Source: Apis mellifera
Taxonomy: Eukaryota; Arthropoda; Insecta; Hymenoptera; Apidae
DNA length: 64,000 nt
Assembly: GCF_003254395.2 (NCBI RefSeq)
Contig: NC_037647.1
Location: 159,001-223,000, forward strand
Direction of reading: 5' to 3'
Shown: one piece after another, positions 37,061 through 52,000 of the stretch
How the letters are laid out: the number at the start of each line of letters is the position of its first letter
Position numbering within the stretch: the stretch's first letter is position 1
Notes under the pieces: generated by a model
The model's database searches: none
Seen by the model: the letters and a program-made list of their open reading frames with translations, nothing else
What the model was told of the DNA's origin: nothing
Translations under genes and position numbers: made by a program

Positions 37061-40000
37061 ATTGCTCCACTAGCTACTACTTGACCTTTATCATTTGTTT
37101 GCATGCCTAATGCACCTAATTGTCTTTCTCGCATAGCCATTGCCAAACGTTTTTTTTCGCTACGTGTATGTTGTCGAGCTTTTTCTATTAATTCAGCAAC
37201 GCGTTTGTTTGTACATAATGCTTCCAATAAATTTTCTGCTAGAGATCCAACATGCTCATCAGAAGATACTTGTTCTAATCTATGTATTATACTGATTGTA
37301 AATTGTGATACTGCCAACTGTGTTGGTTCATGATCCGTTGCTAGGCCAGTTAAGAATCGTAAAATATATTTGAGCGCAGGTTTAGAAATATAGTCTTTTA
37401 ATTCATCACTATCCGTTCGTAATAGTGTAGGCTTAAGACAAGGAGCACGCACAGTTATATATTCGAAAGCATCTTTTACAATTCCCATGCTTATAATGTA
37501 ATCTTTGAGAGTGTTTCCAATGGCATTGCGCTCAATGGCTTGAGTGAGAATACAAAATAGTTCGAGTTTTTGTTCATCTTCTGTTGTATGTTCATGATCA
37601 AATTCGTAAAAATTTAATACAGATTTAAAATAATCACAAAGGAGAGCCATTTTTTCACGATTGCCATATGTAAGAGCTGCTAATACACGTGCGAGTTGTG
37701 GCAATATATTACTTTGTCTGACTGCAGTTGACTGAGCACAAGAAAGAAGCGCCTTTATATGCTCCGGTCCACTTGATGTATGTGAAAAAGCTTCGAGTGT
37801 AGATAAGGATGCATGCGTTAAAATCGTTTCCATAATCTCTAATAATTGTTCTGTAATTTTCGCTTGCCAATTTTCTGATTCAGTTGCAAGACAGCGTTGA
37901 AGAACGTCGAGGAATACTGTTACTGCTCCCAATTTACTTAAAACTTCTTGATTCTTTTTCACTTTGACCGAAAGTCGAAACAATTTAAGAAGAACTTGAA
38001 GCAGTGGTCGAGCTCGATTTACATTTTGTATAGCTGCTAGTCTATTTACCATTACTTGAAGACCACCACAATCTGCTAAAACATTTGCCATTTTATATAC
38101 TTCTTCATTATTTACTTCTTGTTCACTGTTTGCATTTAAACTTTCAACAAATTCTTCAGTTGCATCTCCAAGTAATCCTCGCATCCGATATACAACGCGC
38201 ATAGCGTCACATTCTCCACCTTCTGGTACCCAAATTTTCTTATATACTTCTTTTACAGGCAAATCCAAACTAATAATTTTATTATTAACTAAAAGCTCCA
38301 TTCCGTTATCATCTTCCAATAAAGCAATTAATTCACAATCTAGACAAATCTTATTTTTCACGTCTCGCATAAGGGGTCCTAAGCCAGGTTCTAAACTACT
38401 ATAAGGATTTCCCAACATTCTACCTTGGAGAAAATCTTCTTGTTGTGAATCTTTTTCAAGAGTTAAATAAAACTCTCCTACATCGTTTTCTTCCGGATAA
38501 ATAATCGAACAAAGTCTTTCAAAAATGAACACTGGTGTACAAACATCTTCGATGCTACATTTTTGTACTGTTTCTACACAAATTGCCATAAAAGCCTTAG
38601 TTTCTTCTTCAGTGCCTGTAGTCATTTCTTCAAGAAGTTCCAATAGTTTTTTTTGCGTATCATCGATTAATCTTGTTCGTTGGACGACTAATCTTCTTAG
38701 AGATAGATAACCATTAAGTACAGCACCTACTAACCGACTTTTATATTGCTGTTTGATATTTTCTTGTTCGAGAAAAGTTGCTATTAATTCAGTCAACATT
38801 TTCAAAGAATAACCTTGTGCCAAATCACTGGTCAATGTGGTTTCTTCCAGCCGATGAAGTTCTTCGATTTCTCTTGTTAAAAGATCTGCAAGTAAAGTCA
38901 TAACACCTCGTACTGCTAAAAATTGTTTCCAAGGCGGTTGTCTGATTAAACTTTGATATAATGTCAAAAATTCTGTGCTACTTTCGCCAGCTGTACGTAA
39001 TTCTTCTAAATAACAAGTAAGTAATACAAGTACTTCTTTTTTCCGTTCAGTACCTTGACACAGACTTTCTATCATATTACAAGCAACTTGTCGTGCTAAT
39101 CGTGAACTTGGATTAAACAAAACTTCCTTCAACCAAGCACCGTCAGCCAATTTTAATGGTTGAACACCGTGCTGTCTTAAGCACCGGTTATGCCATCTAT
39201 GTCCATACTTTTCCATTAAATAAAGTGCTCGAGTTTCTTCCTTCTTCATTGGTTTGCCTGAAGATTGTTCTATTTTTCTAGTAGGCATACGGCGAATCCA
39301 TTCAGAATATGAATGTTTTGAATCACCATTCAACCATTTATTTACATCAATAGTAATACCTTCAATCGGTTGAATGGTTGCCAATGATTCAATATTTTTT
39401 TCTTTAGTTTTCTTTGAAACTGGTTGCTCTGGTTTCACGAGACCTTGCAATATTTTTAAACACGGTAAAATGATACTTTCCATGACAACAGGACTTTTCG
39501 ATTCTTTACACGCCATCAAAAATAATTGCATGACACAACGTAATTTTTGTTCCCAACAAGTATCCTCTTTTTGAATCAAAGCTGCCAATAACGCCATTTC
39601 GTGACGTACTGCTAATGATAAATCTGATGTAACAACGCGACCACGAAGTGTCAAAGTGATTCGACAAGTTAATAAAGAACAAAGTTCTTTAGTAGACTGA
39701 GCATTGTCTCTAGTAACGAGACATAACAATTGTCGTACTTCTTCCTGCATTTGTACAGTACCTTTACGTAAGTTATGCTCAACTAATTCCTGGATCAATC
39801 CTTGTTTACACAAAACTTCTTTAGCTACTTGATTAGTAGCAAGAGCACGTAATAAGGTTAAGCAATGTTCCGTAGCTGCGGTTGCACATCCGTAACAACG
39901 ACCTACTGTTTGCGGATTCACACAACCGACAACAGATTGTGAATGAGGTTTTGTCGATATCGATTGAGGAACATTTACCATTGCCGAAGCTTCTTCTTTG

Positions 40001-43000
40001 CCAGTAGCAACTGTATCGTTGCTTGATGAGCAACTGGCAATAATTTGTCCTCTTTGTTGACGATCGTACGCTACAAGTTCTCGTCGACAAGCCAAAACTC
40101 TTTGTATAATTTTACTTAATTCTTCAAAAGAAGTTTTACATTCACCACAGTATCTTTGAGCAAGTAATTGTATAGCTCTGTTTACTTGAGTACTTCCACT
40201 CGATACTTGAATAGCAGCTGCTGCTGCTGCACCATCTTCTACCAAACCACGATCCAATCGATGTTCTGATATTTTAATCAATAACATTTCTAACGTTGGC
40301 TTATTCGAAATTAGAGTTTTATATACTCTATCAGCTTTTTCGAGTAAAGTATTAATCGTTGCTACTGTCTTTTTTCGATCATCATCACTCTCAATAGGAT
40401 CAACTGCACAACATGGTCTACCAGTAAGCGTATAATCAAACTTGGCATATTTGCAAAAACCACAAGCATGACAAAGGAATGGATCTTTCTCGTCATAATT
40501 GATTGCTCTACATTTATGACATTGAAATACATTTTCCCCGCAATTTCCACAAACGCCAGGATTTGCAGGCACATTCGCAGAACATCGTGGGCATTGTAAA
40601 GTTTCAGAAGAAGCTTGTATATCTTCATAAAAATCTGCATATTCAATCATCAAATTGCATGCGACAATCGGTAATGGAAATTCCATTTTAATTTCTGTTT
40701 GTCCTTGAGCTAGTGTAATCTTTTTAGCTTTATGCCACATAGCTGGTTTATTTTTTAATTCTACTACTGCTTGAACCGATCGATTATTATAATAAATATT
40801 AATCGAACGTACCATTTTTGTTCTTTTTAAATCACCTATACGAAGAATAATACGACTAATTGTATAACTTCCAATCAATTTTACAATTTGCGTAGTTGTT
40901 GTGAATTTTGAATCAACTTTAATTGAGGAAAGTTTAATTGTAGACATTGAAACTTCAGGATTATTGCATACTAAGCAAGGCTCACTTTCCAAATAATATC
41001 CATCCAATTCAACGAACTGAGCAAGATTTGCATATAAATTTGCATTTGGATGACGCGCAAGCAATTGATTTTGCGCGCGTAACACTGCAACTGCTTGTTC
41101 CATATAGTTGTGCATTTTTTTACTTGCATGCTGAGTTTTTAGAGAAAAGTAACCAAGTAAGTCAACAAATTGTGCCGCTTTTCGACCATAAGCTGGCAGT
41201 AAAGGCCATAACTGCCACAATAAGTCTAATAGAACTTCTTGATCTGCCGGACCACAATTTCTATATAATAAAAAAAAAATTAAAATGTTTAGTTTAAATA
41301 AATGCTAGGAAAATTAAATAAAAAGAAGAAAAATATATATATAAATTTACTTACTTATAAATAGCCAATATCAAGGAATGTGCTTGCCAACGAACATTCG
41401 TATTATTTGTTTCAAGTAAAAAAGTTTGAATGAATTTCATCAATAAGCTTGGAGAGACTTGTTTTTGAATTTGTTCAACTAAAGCTAAACATTGAGCTTC
41501 TTCAAATTTAGCTTCTGTATCTGAATCTTCAGATTTTTCACGTTCTCGTTTCTCTTTCGTTGTTATAGTTCCAGACTTCAGTTCCTATCGGAGTAAAATA
41601 ATAATTCAAATTTTCTTAAGTCTTTTTTTTTTCTTTTTTATCATTTTTTCTCTTATTATATATTGTATGTGCATGTTTTTCTAAAAAAAAAAGAAAAAAA
41701 GATAAAAGATAGTTTTGCTCACTTTTGTTTTAATATCTTTCATTTCTTTTGATTTACTGTTCGAACATATAGCACATTGTAGAAGTTGCAATACTGTAGG
41801 ACTAACGCCTTCGTCTAAAAGTGTTGATATAGTAAACAAATAAGATAATACTGTATTCTGTTTTAAACAGAATCGTTGCCAATTTCCTGTACGACTTGTA
41901 GCTATCTCAACACAACATTTCAAATGTTCAATTAAATCTACTAATGAATCATATGGTAAATTAATAGAATGAGAATGAGTTTGAAGAGGATCAAATCCAC
42001 CAGCGGTACAGCATTGTTGTACTGACTATAAAAAAAATCAAATATAATATAATGCCTACTAATACATATAATAAAAATACAATAAAGATTATAAAAATTA
42101 ATTTACCTGAATGTGTGAAATTAGGGCATGCAAATCACGAAGTTGTCTGTATTTTTCTTTATTACCACAGATAAAAAGCAATAATTTACGTACTTGTCTT
42201 CTAACAAGTGGTGCTTGATAAGACATCATATATTCGCAAAGATAAAAGTACCAAGGTTGTTCAAAAGCTGTCTGTGCCGAATTACTTTCAGCATATTTAT
42301 ATACTTGATAGGGTAATCGTAGTACCATTTCTGTTAATAATTGCGGATAAGGTTCAAATATATCACTGGGATGCCCCTTTACATGCTGTCGCAAAAAGAG
42401 TGGTGACATGTCTGGTAAAGAGGCTGTAAGATGTTCTTTAAGTAATTGACCTCCAAGAATAGTATCAGTTTCTTCCGTTGATGTTCTAGAAGAAAATATA
42501 TTGCTCAATACATATTAGACAAATTATCATTACATGCATATATATATATATATATAATATATATATAATATAATATAAATAATATACATATAATATACAA
42601 TAAAAAAAACTTACGTTTTCCAATATTCTAGCAATGCTTTTAATAAAGTCGAACAATAATCAATTACTCCAGCTTTATTGAGTATTGTAGCTGCCATTTG
42701 AGAAATAAAATTCGAATTTTCTGCTTGTGTTTTAACAGTATGTTTTGAACGAGACATTAAAACACCTATTAATATTAGACAAAGATTTAAAATATATATC
42801 AAAAATAAATAGTTTGTTATTCATTATAATGAGTTTTATAATTAAATAATAACTTACTTAATAATCGCATAATAACTAAATGAACTTCTCGTTTGTTATT
42901 ACGTTGCCATATGTTAGTTGTATCTGGTTTATCCATTTCTAACTCAGTTACCAATATTCGAAGTAATCGTTCAACACAAGCTTTATCTTTCTCTTCTTGT

Positions 43001-46000
43001 CCATCTAAATCAGCTGTTAATATTAATAATACCTGAAAAATTAAGATTTTTGAAGCATTAAATTTATTTTTATTTTAAATTTAACAAATTTTTAAATTCA
43101 AAATTATAAATTAATCGAAATAAGAAAAATTAATTATAAATTAATTGAATTTTAAAAAATGGAAAACAAACCTGCATAAATGGAATAGTTAAAACACCAG
43201 GCACATTTGTCAAATTTGGTACAAATCGCATGAGTTTATCGAGTAATAATAATCGTATAGTATGTAATTTTGCAGTGATTTCACAACTTGTATCATTTTC
43301 TTGTTCTATCACGTGTTCTTGTTCCGTACCTTCTTCTTGTTCGGTAACCTGGACAAAAAATCACACATTATCATTGTAACATAAATTTGTCTTAATTTTT
43401 TATCACAGAATAGTAAAATGCGCTATATAAGAGAAAAGAAGAAAATAGAAAGAATATAAGTTTATTTACGGTAGACTTTCGTTTTAAATATTCCTCTTAA
43501 TATATGTATAAAATATATATTAAAAAAATACTTTTTAATTAATATACCGAGACATGATATATGAATATGAAGATGGAGAAAAAATGAAACTGAAATTGAA
43601 TATATGAATACAAACGTGTATTATATCGAGAGTCTACCGTGAGAAAAAAGTTAACGGACAAACAAACGGATGAACGCACAAATAAAGACGAGCAAATGGA
43701 CAAACAAGATAAATGAAACACAGACAGCACTTGAAAAAAGATCAGAAACAAACATTTATTATTCACCACATAACATTGGATACAAAATAACCATGAAAAA
43801 CAGTAATCAGCCAACGACGAACGCAGTGACGAAAGCACTTACGGTGAAAGCCGCGGGAAGACCCACGGAATTAGTTTCGGAACGTGGTGCTTGGTTGACT
43901 CCAATTCCTCCAATCGGAGGTATAGAATCGGGACCATTGTCTCCGTATGCGGAGCTCCTTCCCGATACATTATGCTCCCCCGTCATGCTGTCTACAGCAC
44001 TTCCTCCGCTTTCGCTTCCACCGCTCTCGCTACCCTTGCTACCACCACTACCACCCTAACATAAAATATATCCCAAACATTACTACCACCTACAATAACA
44101 TTTTCGATAATCTCCCTCCCTCCGCCCTCTCTTATTGTTCCTCTTCTTGTTTGTATTGCTTATTACCAATAAATGATAATAACAAAAACGACAAATAACC
44201 TTAAATTGTCTCAGCAAATTGAAAAGTAACTCACTTGTTCTGCCGGAGATGTACGTAGTGTACTGCCATCAGTAGCTGCAGTTGATCCCTCATCATCCGA
44301 GCCTCCAGCAGATGCAGTTGTATCTGAATAATGACCACCAACTTCTTGACTCTAAAAAACATTAATAATAAAAAAATAAAAATTAGATTCCAATAAAATT
44401 AAATATATATTACGTTATAATCTGTATAGAAGATTCGGGTTAAAAGTTCCGATTTTAAAAATTTCCGTGTAGAAAATAATATAGCTGTTTTTTTTCACTA
44501 TGAATTAATTTAATATTCAATTTATTATATTTTAAGGTTTTATGTTTTATATTTAATATATTGCAATAAATTTTTCAAGTCATTTATTTGTAGCTAATCG
44601 AAGCAGAACAATTAATCCCTTATGGAATTAATTATTATTATATTGAAATAAATTATTACTGAGAAAAATCTTTTAATGAAATATATTTCATTTTTTGTGT
44701 GAAATAAAATACAATTTAATTAATAATATTTATCTTTTAAGTTTTATTAATAAAAACATATTATTTTTAAAAGAAAACTAAAACGATATAATAATCATAA
44801 ATATTATATTATCTTTGATCAAAATAATAATGTATTGATATCTTATATTCTATTAATAATAATTTAATAATTTCTTAATAATCTATTAAAAATAATTTAA
44901 TAATGATATAATTTAAAAATTACAGATTATTAAATTACAAATTAAGTTAATAACATAAAATAAAAAATATAGATATAAAAGATATAAAATACATATCAAA
45001 ATAAAAAATAAAAAGTTATTTCTAAATTATTAAAATGAAAAGTAATTTACATAGTTGCAACAAAATTATACATTGTTATGCTAATATATGAAATAACTAA
45101 TTTCCATCGACATGTAATTTATAGAAATATTTTGCTTATTATATTAATTTATTATATTTTATTTTTTATTATATCATTTGATTCATAAACATAAAAACCA
45201 ATGTTATTAATATTAAATAATCAAAATAGATTAAAAAATAATACATATTAAATTCTTGTCTAGAATCACACTATTCATTCTAGATTCACTAAAATGTATG
45301 GCTCAGTTCATATATAATTAAAAATATGACTGTTTTTATCTTGAAAATATATATCAAAACATTTTACTTCTAGAACTTTTCCTGTTTTTTCTATATAATG
45401 TAATCAGAAACAAAAATAAGTGCATAAATGAAAAAAGTGAAAAAATTAATGAAAAAATTATTGATGAAATTAAAAAAAAATCGTAATTAATAAAAATATG
45501 TTTAAGTTTTATTTCTTATATCTTTAAAATTGTTTAACAATTAACAATTAAAAGTTAACAATTAAAAATTAATAATTAAAATTAATAATTATTTATTTAA
45601 TTTTAAATTGATTTAAATCAATTTATCATGTATAAATTTAAAATATAATTCTAAAAAATAATAATACAAAATAATGAAGACAAATTTGAATCATGAAAAT
45701 TAAAGAAAAAATAACAAGTTTAAAAAAAATTAAAATAAGACATTGAAAATATTGAAAGATATTTATTTTTTAATAAAGCTATGATTTAAAACATATTATT
45801 GAATCATGAAATATGAAATCGTATATGAAATTTTTTAGTAATTCAAAAAAAAATTGCTTAAATAATTTATAAAATATTTGAATTTCAATTAAAAATATTA
45901 TTTATAATAATAGAATTTATTAGATTTTAAGATCTCATTAGATAATCAAAAGAATACATTTTTTTTAATAACTTAAGATTAATTTTTAAAAATATTGATA

Positions 46001-49000
46001 AAGATTACATGAAAAATTTAATAAAGAGTATATTTATACTCTTATATTAAGAGCAATAATTGCAAAAAAGATATTGATTATTAATTTTAAATTATCTAAA
46101 GTCTTTATTTATTTTACTTTTTCTTTAAATACAATTTAAGATATTAAATATAATTAAATATAATTTAAATAATTTTTTATTCAAACTTAATTTGTTTTTA
46201 TATATCATTTTAAATAATAATAAATAAACAATCTATATATTATAAAAGTGTATAGAAAATAAAATAAAACTTAAGCAAATCATAGTAATGCAATTTTGAT
46301 TAAATTTTATTAATAATTATTTTTATTAGTTATTTTACTATTTTACTACTTTTGTTTAATTATACATTGAAATTTTGTTTATTATTTTGTTTCTTAATTA
46401 AACATAGCAAAACAATTAAAATTTTAATACTTACTTGATTGGTATTTTGAACTTGAACTAAACCTTGTGCTGCTAATGCTTGTAAACTTTGCAAAGTTGG
46501 ACCATTTAAATTTTGAAGATTTTCTAATCCTTGCAAGTTTGAAAGACTTTGTTGAAATCCTTGTCGTAATACTTGTAAATCAGCATTTCCACCTTCATGG
46601 TCTTGTAAACTAAGTGCAATTGCTAATTCTACCATTGTTTCATCATCTGTATCAGGTGGTACATCCAATATCTGTGGAAAATTTCCTGAACCGAGCAATG
46701 TTTCTATGGAATTCACGGCTCCCCTTGTTATCGGTTCACTACTACTGGCAGCAGTACTACTAGTGCCACCAGCAGAATTTCTGCTTGTAGTAGTAGATAT
46801 TGCAGTAGTTGTAGGAATAGTTGAACCTTGATTATTATCTGCAGTTAGCATCACTGCTAAAGGATCAACCACTGATCCTATTGATTCTACATCCAAATGT
46901 TGTTCTGTTTCTCGATCCATTGTTGTTGATGGTGTGGTTGTCGGTAATTCTCGATGAGATTGTATGGATGATGTTGTTGCTTTTTCTTCCGTGTCTATAG
47001 CTATTTTAATTTTATACATTTATTAAAAATGAACTAATAAAGTATTAAATAATAATAAAATTATAATATTTAATTTAATTTTTTTTTTACCTGGTGTACT
47101 ACAATTAGGAGGACTTGGTATATAAACTCTTCTTCTTTTGTATCTCGGACGAAGTACCCGAATTATTGCTTGTTTAACAGTAAAACTAATAGCAGTATTA
47201 GATGATAATAATAATTGTAAATATAGTTTAGCAGTTAAAGAAATATTTTTTTCTACATCGCATGTCGTAAATGCATGAATTATTTCAATAATTGCATGAA
47301 TCGTTCCTTCAACATGAGTCAATCCTGGAACTACTACCGGTGCAAGAGCCATATTCTTTGGATAAGCCATATGTAAAGACCATAACATTTCCATAAGTTG
47401 TACTACTAAATGCAGTTGATTTGCATCTGCATTTTTACCGGATTGAATATTTTGTCGATCTTTTTCGAAAATTGGTACTAAATTGATAAATAGAATTTAA
47501 TTATTCTATAATTGATAATAATGATATTAGTAATGCTATTAATGATAATATTACCATTAATTTCATCTATTGGTTTATTTGTGTATTGTTCAGTAAACTT
47601 TGCAAGGTTTTGTGGACGTGATATGGAAATACTTCGAACAATAAGTACTAATCTGTAGAAGTTTTCTGCATCTATGTCACGAGCATCATCGCATTCTCTC
47701 ATCAATTTTAATGAATCCAATACATGTGATAGTAATACATGATCCTAGATAATAAGAATAATAATAATAATTAGAAAAAAAATTTTTTTTCACTTTGGAT
47801 TGAATTTATTATTTAAATGAAATATGAATTATATAATTTACCTTGTGAAAATGATATGCTTGTTTAGATGGATGTAAAACAGCTAAAAGTGCAGTTGTAT
47901 GCATTTGTACAGATGGAGGAGTTGGTAATATAAGCAGCTGTGAAGCTACTTCGATAGCTGTTGTTTTCAATGATAACTTGTTCTCGTCGTTCGAAGGAAC
48001 ATTGAATGATAATTCCAAAACTTCTAACATACTTGCGATCATTCTAAAAAAAAATATGCTCGAAATAAAAAATAATTATTATATAGAGAAAGCTTTCAAT
48101 ATTATATATTATAGTATATAAAGTAAATAAAAATCGTTTGCTCTTTAAATAACTTTTTTAAAATTAAACCACATGAATTAAATTTTTTTAAAATTGGAAG
48201 TTAAAATTAATATAATAAATAATATTTAAATAAAATTTTTTGAAAAAGATAATTTTTAACTTTTTATATGAAAAAAAAATGTAAAACATGTCTTTTATAT
48301 AAAAATATAAGTATAAATATAAATAAATAATAACTTATTAATATAGAATAATATAAATACTATATTATTTTATTCTTAATTATTTATAGTAATTTAACTA
48401 TTATATTATTATTTAAAATACTATATTATATATTTTATTCATTTATATTATTATATATACCTATACATATTTTATATTATTCTTCTTAAATATTTGATCA
48501 TAATTAATGTATTTTTTGTATTTTGATAAAATATATATTGTTTTTGATGGAAATGTAAATTTTTTTAATTTATTTAAATTAATTTTTATAATTTATTTTT
48601 TCATCATTTTTATTATTTATTTAATTTTTTATATAATAAATAATATATTAAAAATATAAATATAAATATTATAAATAATATAATATAATATAATAAATTA
48701 AATATATAAATATAAATAATATATTAAAAAATATGCTACTTTTATCGTAAAAACATTAATTTTTTATAATAATTTAATATAAAAAAATTATAAAATTTTT
48801 AAAATATTATTATTTGATGGATAGTCATTTTGTTTTATTATATATTGTAATCGATTAAGCATATTAGTTATAATTTTTATAAATAATTTTGCGTAAATCT
48901 TCTAATCTTTATTTTAATTTTTGTTTTAATATAATTAATTTTTCGTTATTTATTAATTTCTTAAATTAATTTTTTTAGTTTAATTAACTTTTCTATATAG

Positions 49001-52000
49001 ATAATTTCATAAATTTTTGATTGGGTTTAAATAAATAATCTGATGAATTTGATTATGGATGTGCAAGATAATTATATATATTATAGATATCCTTTCTAGC
49101 TTTATATTTTTAGTCATTATCATAATAAAATTTAAATTTGAATGTCCATTATATATATTTTCTTTTTAGATTTTATTTTAAAAATATTTAGTTACATATT
49201 ATCTAAAATGTCATTTATATAAACTAATTCTCCAATTCCGTTTCATTGTTAGATTTAAATTTTTAAAATTAAGTTTTTATTTTTCGTTTATCAAATTCAA
49301 ATAAATAAATTGAATTTACATTCAATTTACTTTAATCGACATATATTCTTAAAAATAGCATTTCATTAAGATTATTTTTTGCTAATAAATTGTTTAAATA
49401 TAATATATATTTTCTTATCAATTATATATGCCTCATTTATATATGCTATATATGCTATTTTCTTACATATTATTCTGTCATTATATTCTTTTAACATTAG
49501 ATATATACCTAAATAACTTCTTAAATATTAAATTAAGTAGTAAATATTAAATTTAGAATATTTAAATTAAGATTTCTTTTTTATTTTATATATTCTTATA
49601 ATATTCTGTTTATTTCAATCAATATTTTTAGTTCTCCTTTTGAAGAATTAACTTTATTGAATTCTCTGATTATAATATCTGTATATAATATTTACCATTG
49701 TATTCTTGTTTAAATTTAAAATAGTATCTAAAATTTCCTAAAAAGATTTTTCTTTTTTGCAATAAAAAATAATTAAAAAAATAATTATCATTTAAAATAA
49801 TTAACATGAACATAAAACAAAATATTTTTATTTTTCTATTTAATATTTAATAATTATAAAAATAAAAATTTTTTCATTTTTTTTCTTTAATCATTTTTGA
49901 CTTTAATCATGATGATTTTCAAATAATAACTAATATTTCAAAATATACATATTTGTAAACATTATATTAAAAAAGTATAATTAAGAAATATTAAGTATAT
50001 ATAATAAATTAAATATCCAAATATTTTTGTGACAAAAATAATTCATTTCTTAATATATTATCTGTCACATAGCAAATTAATTAGTTTAAATAAATAAAAT
50101 TTGCATTTTCATCAAAAAGAATTCTGATATATTCTTTATCATAAAAAAAAATATTTTAATTTAATTTATTATATTTTATATTAAGATTATATTTAATTAT
50201 TTTATTTTAATTTAATGGTTTTTAATTATTTTATTTTAATTTAATTATTTTTAATTATTTTATTTTAATTATAATCAAATATATAAAGTAATAATGAATA
50301 AAATATGATATTCGAATATAAATCACTGTATATAGTATATAAAATTTCATTAAAATCGATTGATTCTATAAAAAAGACATCGAAGGATGTAAACATTTAT
50401 TATAGTTATTAAAAATAGTTATAAAAAAATTATAAATTTGAGTATTTTTAATCAGTTTGCAGTTCATAGTAACATTAATGGATTTTGAAACTTTGTGCAT
50501 ATATTTAATTTATTGAAATCTAAAAAAATTAAAATTTTTTTTTATAGAATCACATAAAAATTATAAGTTTTAATTTTTTCTTTGCGATTTCGATTAACAG
50601 CAATTTCTTTTAATTTTTTTTTTTACATATTATCTAGTAAATTAATTCTTCTAACATTTAAAAAAAATTTATCTAATAGTTTTAATCGAAAATTATTTTA
50701 TTCAATTTTAGAAAATTATTTCATTTTAAAACGATAATCGATTTTCAATTGCTATATATATATAATATTAGATTCATATTAATAAACATATTAAAATTCG
50801 ATGTTTACATATATAGTGTTTTGTTTAACTTGAATATTTTTCAAAGAATTAAAATTATCAAAAAAATGTAATTTTATAATTATTTATATGATTCAAAGAG
50901 CTATATTGAACAAAAGAGATATGAAAAGATATATTGAACAAATAATTTTTTTACAAATTATTATTTATATTATATTATATTATTTATATTATTTATATTA
51001 TAATCAATTTCATTTTTTTAAATAAAACTATATAATTTAAAGAAATGAAATTGATCTTAAAATCTTCCCTATTATTTGGATTCCTCTTGAAAATTTTTTG
51101 TACAATACAAATTAAATAATTATTTCTTCTTTATAACTAAATACCTATTGTTAAAACATTTTTTAATAACTTCTTAATTTCTTAATAATTTCTTGTGAGA
51201 TATTCAATTAAATAAAACATCTTGTATATATAACATATTTGATTTAATTTAAAATAGTTAAATGTATTTTGAAATATATTTTGAATGAAAAAGAAGCAAT
51301 AAAAATATATAATAAAAAATATTCTCTTTTAAAAATTTAAACATGATTTTTATAAAACTTTTACAAATTTATCATAAGAATAAATTGATAATAATAATAT
51401 AATTTTTTCTCATATATATATTCTCATATATGTTTATTCTCATATATATATTCAACTAAAACATTTTTCGATATTTTTCAAATTTTGATCACTATAGAAA
51501 GCTTATGAGATCTAATTTTTATTTTCTTTATTTTTTTTTTTACGTGATTTATAATTTTCTTACATTTTTTCTTACTTTATAATATTAATAAAATTATTGA
51601 AGTTCACTGATATTATGTATATTATGTATATGTTTTAATTATTAGTAAAATTTTCATTTTTCAATAATATGAAAGTCTATATATTTTTTTACTTGTTTTA
51701 AATACAAACATCATACTTTATTTATTATATTTGAAATATACAATATAAATAAAACAATATTATCGTAAATTTCTCTTTTTTATATTTATTCTCTATTTTT
51801 ATTTTTAAAAAATTATTTTTAATTTATTTTTATAAATATTTATAATTTTTTGTATTAACTTTTATTTAGTATGAGAATAAAGTTTGATTTTTATTTATTA
51901 TTATTTATTTAATTTTATTTCATATAATTTAATCTTATTTTTTTGTATATTCATTTTTATTAAAAAAAAAATACCTTGAATACCTTGCTAGTTTTCTTTC

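Noticed and set aside
36457..41297. Plus-strand frames of 60-116 codons across the UBR4 coding exons
   Set aside because: All are antisense or alternate-frame shadows of the conserved UBR4 reading frame.
43670..44059. 129-codon plus-strand frame ending in a Pro/Leu repeat
   Set aside because: It is the antisense shadow of the Gly/Ser-rich UBR4 exon and its intron.
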